DNA from: Bradyrhizobium agreste
Lineage (GTDB): Bacteria > Pseudomonadota > Alphaproteobacteria > Rhizobiales > Xanthobacteraceae
Assembly (NCBI RefSeq): GCF_016031625.1
Contig: NZ_JACCHP010000009.1
Coordinates: 178,329 to 242,328, forward strand
Direction of reading: 5' to 3'
Length of the DNA: 64,000 bases
Numbering within the stretch: the first letter of the stretch is position 1; the number at the start of each line of letters is the position of its first letter. The position numbers were made by a program, and so were the translations under genes. The notes beneath the pieces were generated by a model, which did not search any database, was not told the origin of the DNA, and worked only from the letters and a program-made list of their open reading frames with translations. Below, one piece after another: positions 61,991-64,000 of the stretch.

Positions 61991-62290
61991 AACCACTCCC
62001 CTCCTTATTATCGGTCCCCGGAAGCGGGGTGATCGCCGCTCCAGGCCCGTCTCTATTGAACGCAAAATCTGTCGCGCCGCCAATCGCTCAGCGCCTGCCT
62101 TGCACCATATTTCGCCCCGATCGACGGTGGCAAGAAATATAATTCTACTCACTTGGACGGAGGCTGCGGCGCTTTTTCGCGCCGGATCGATGCATCCCGT
62201 CTATTCGCCCATTGAGGACGGCTATTGGACCGCGGCGCCCAATCCGCACTTAAATGAAGGCGAGCAGCAGCGAGATTCGAGGGTTCAATC
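61991..62290. other. Divergent leader region before the orphan binding protein and NDH-2 genes
   Basis: Three hundred bases with no supported gene. It should contain promoters in both directions. TGCACCATATTTCGCC at 62101 is a poor match to the BoxR-like motif (10 of 18) and is not claimed as a site. Confidence 0.5.
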
Positions 62291-63553
62291 ATGGCCGCAA
62301 ATCCCCATCGCGTCGTCATCGTCGGCGCCGGCTTCGGCGGGCTGGAGGCGACTTACCGGCTTGCGGGCGCACCCGTCGAGATCACGCTGATCGACCGCCG
62401 CAATCATCATGTGTTCCAGCCGCTGCTCTATCAGGTCGCGACCGCCTCGCTCGCCACCAGCGAGATCGCCTGGCCGATCCGTCATCTCATGCGCGACCGC
62501 CGCGAGGTGACGACGCTGTTTGCGACCGTGAGCGGCATCGACACGGCTCGCCGCTGCGTGCTGATCGACGACGGCAGCGAGGTGCCCTACGACACGCTGG
62601 TGCTGGCCACCGGTGCGCGTCACGCCTATTTCGGCCACGATGAATGGGAGCAGTTCGCGCCCGGCCTGAAGACGCTGGAGGATGCGACCACCTTGCGCCG
62701 GCACATCCTGGTGGCGTTCGAGCGCGCCGAGCGCGAGACCGATCCGAAGCGGCGCGCGGCGCGGCTGACCTTCGTGATCGTCGGCGCCGGCCCGACCGGC
62801 GTCGAGCTCGCCGGCACCATCGCCGAGATGGCGCATCACACCCTGCCCGGCGATTTCCGCAACATCGACACGCACAAGGCACGCGTCGTGCTGATCGAGG
62901 CGGGCCCGCGCGTGCTCGCCGGCTTTCCCGACGAGCTCTCGGCCTACGCCCAGGCCTCGCTGGAAAAGATCGGCGTCGAGGTCGTGCTCGGCCAGGCCGT
63001 GACCGAGATCAACCGCGACGGCGTCGTGTTCGGCGGCAAGCTGCTCGAGGCGAAGACACGGATCTGGGCCGCCGGCGTGCGCGCCTCGCCCGCCGCCGAA
63101 TGGCTGGGTGCGCCGCACGACCGCGCCGGACGCGTGCTGGTCGAGGCCGACCTCACCATACCAGGCCATTCCGAGATCTTCGCGATTGGCGACACCGTCA
63201 GCATCAACGCCTGGGGCGGCAAGCCGGTGCCCGGCATCGCGCCGGCCGCCAAGCAGCAGGGCCGTCATGTCGCGGAGACCATCAGAGCGCGCCTGCGCGG
63301 CGCTGCGACCGGCCCGTTCCGCTACAAGCATACCGGCAGCCTCGCCCAGATCGGCAAGCGGCTCGCCGTGATCGATTTCGGCCGCGTCAAGCTGCGCGGT
63401 GCCATCGCCTGGTGGATCTGGGGCATCGCCCACATCTACTTCCTGATCGGCCTGCGCCACCGCCTCAGCGTCGCGCTGAGCTGGCTCTGGATCTACGCGC
63501 GAGACCAGCGCGCGGCGCGGTTGATCACGCAGGGAAGCAGCAAGGTGGTGTAG
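62291..63553 (+). CDS. ndh: Type II NADH dehydrogenase (NDH-2; 420 aa)
   Basis: Non-pumping NADH:quinone oxidoreductase. FAD-binding motif VVIVGAGFGGLEATYRL, RRNHHVFQPLLYQVATASL (conserved in NDH-2), the NADH-binding VIVGAGPTGVELAGTIAEMA, and IFAIGDTVSIN with PGIAPAAKQQGRHVAETI for the FAD/quinone side. C-terminal AWWIWGIAHIYFLIGLRHRLSVALSWLWIY gives the membrane-associated helices. GAGGGTTCAATC lies before the ATG. Length is normal. Confidence 0.93.
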   Translation: MAANPHRVVIVGAGFGGLEATYRLAGAPVEITLIDRRNHHVFQPLLYQVATASLATSEIAWPIRHLMRDRREVTTLFATVSGIDTARRCVLIDDGSEVPYDTLVLATGARHAYFGHDEWEQFAPGLKTLEDATTLRRHILVAFERAERETDPKRRAARLTFVIVGAGPTGVELAGTIAEMAHHTLPGDFRNIDTHKARVVLIEAGPRVLAGFPDELSAYAQASLEKIGVEVVLGQAVTEINRDGVVFGGKLLEAKTRIWAAGVRASPAAEWLGAPHDRAGRVLVEADLTIPGHSEIFAIGDTVSINAWGGKPVPGIAPAAKQQGRHVAETIRARLRGAATGPFRYKHTGSLAQIGKRLAVIDFGRVKLRGAIAWWIWGIAHIYFLIGLRHRLSVALSWLWIYARDQRAARLITQGSSKVV

Positions 63554-63564
63554 GGGGCGTGCGC

Positions 63565-63718
63565 TTACCCTCCCCTGGAGGGGGAGGGTCGGCTCACATG
63601 GAGCGCAGCGAAATGTGAGACGGGGTGGGGTGACAGTCTCTCCTCATCCAACAGTGCCCGTGAGGAGAGATCACCCCACCCCGCTCGCGCTGCGCGCGAT
63701 CGACCCTCCCCTGGAGGG
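63565..63718. repeat. Large palindromic repeat (CCCTCCCCTGGAGGG type), copy 2, truncated
   Basis: The left arm TTACCCTCCCCTGGAGGGGG, GGGTGGGGTGACAG, ATCACCCCACCCCG and CGACCCTCCCCTGGAGGG match the element at 34975-35147. The right arm stops after CTGGAGGG at 63718, where the IS-like sequence begins. Confidence 0.75.
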
Positions 63719-64000
63719 CTACGGCATTCACACATCGAAGTTGAAGACGGGCAGAATGTCTGATTCCGTGTTGTTCTCATTGTCGAGGAGGATGGCATGG
63801 AGCTTGGACTGGGACGGTTTGGCGACCGTCGCCTGGAAAAAGGGGGGCCTTTCTCCTGGGCCGGCTGGTCGCGTCGGGCGGCCGAAAGCTGCGGGTGCGT
63901 CGATTGGGCGGCAATCGGGCGGGAGAGATTCGCCTGACCCGGCTATTGCGTAACGAGGCGTTCACCTGCGAGGAGATGCTGGCGGAGGCGGCCAGACGGA
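63719..64000 (+). mobile_element. Left end of an IS4-like insertion element, cut by the window edge
   Basis: The palindromic repeat breaks off at 63718 and new sequence CTACGGCATTCACACATC follows, leading into a transposase-like frame at 63797. No other element end lies in the window. Confidence 0.5.
63797..64000 (+). pseudogene. IS4-like transposase N-terminus, frame interrupted at a G-run
   Basis: The first frame reads MELGLGRFGDRRLEKGG from the ATG at 63797, with GAGGAGG before it. After GGGGGG (63842-63847) the family-like reading continues one base back in frame as FLLGRLVASGGRKLRVRR and then LGGNRAGEIRLTRLLRNEAF and TCEEMLAEAARR to the edge. This matches the helical N-terminal DNA-binding part of IS4/Tn5-type transposases. 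The break could be a sequence error, a real mutation or a frameshift site at A5-G6. Confidence 0.55.

Noticed and set aside
62101..62116. TGCACCATATTTCGCC as a BoxR-like site before the orphan binding protein
   Set aside because: Only about 10 of 18 positions match and the second half site is missing.

Overview
The window reads as a chromosomal segment of a high-GC alphaproteobacterium of the Bradyrhizobium group. Support: a GcrA-type cell-cycle regulator, a SAM-II riboswitch on metZ, a box (aerobic benzoyl-CoA) pathway with a BoxR regulator, a BjaI/BjaR-like quorum-sensing pair, and many palindromic intergenic repeats of the kind seen in Bradyrhizobium. No tRNA, rRNA, CRISPR array or phage was seen.

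Layout. 1-2100: an unrecognised protein cut by the edge, a PAS protein and a long-form dCTP deaminase. 2180-11790: core metabolism, with SAM-II-metZ, an OpgC/SGNH three-gene operon, apaG, hslO, argF-argD and gcrA. 12010-18704: the complete phosphate module phoR, pstSCAB, phoU, phoB on the minus strand, with a PHO box before pstS. 18750-28450: envelope and membrane genes (UPF0104 protein, OmpA/BON protein, polysaccharide deacetylase, SDR, Cax antiporter and K+ channel operon). 28450-29107 is a gene-free stretch of more AT-rich sequence before an amidohydrolase. 30732-38142: benzoate degradation (boxB, boxC, alpha/beta hydrolase, benzoate-CoA ligase, boxR, truncated globin). 38291-43964: AraC, VOC, PRC-barrel and IclR proteins, then a Rieske oxygenase with a glutamine-synthetase-like enzyme. 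44961-48288: a Liv-type ABC importer without a binding protein. 48590-50622: acyl-HSL synthase and receptor with a lux box and two small proteins. 51007-60658: a LysR-controlled shikimate/quinate catabolic locus with its own ABC importer, ending in a two-domain 3-dehydroshikimate dehydratase. 60818-63553: an orphan binding protein and NDH-2. The window ends inside an IS4-like element inserted in a palindromic repeat.

How it fits together. The second half is about aromatic and hydroaromatic carbon: benzoate to benzoyl-CoA to the epoxide/dihydrodiol route, and shikimate to protocatechuate. The most notable regulatory signal is a family of dyads resembling ATGCACTTTGCTTCATCT. Copies lie before boxC (two), in the divergent ligase/boxR gap, and before the binding-protein-less importer more than 10 kb away. 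This suggests one BoxR regulon joining catabolism with uptake. The box locus has no reductase (boxA) or semialdehyde dehydrogenase in the window.

Other structures worth attention are a terminator-like hairpin at the predicted 5' end of the argD transcript, a GANTC cluster before gcrA, and a catalytically degenerate SGNH paralogue beside an intact one.
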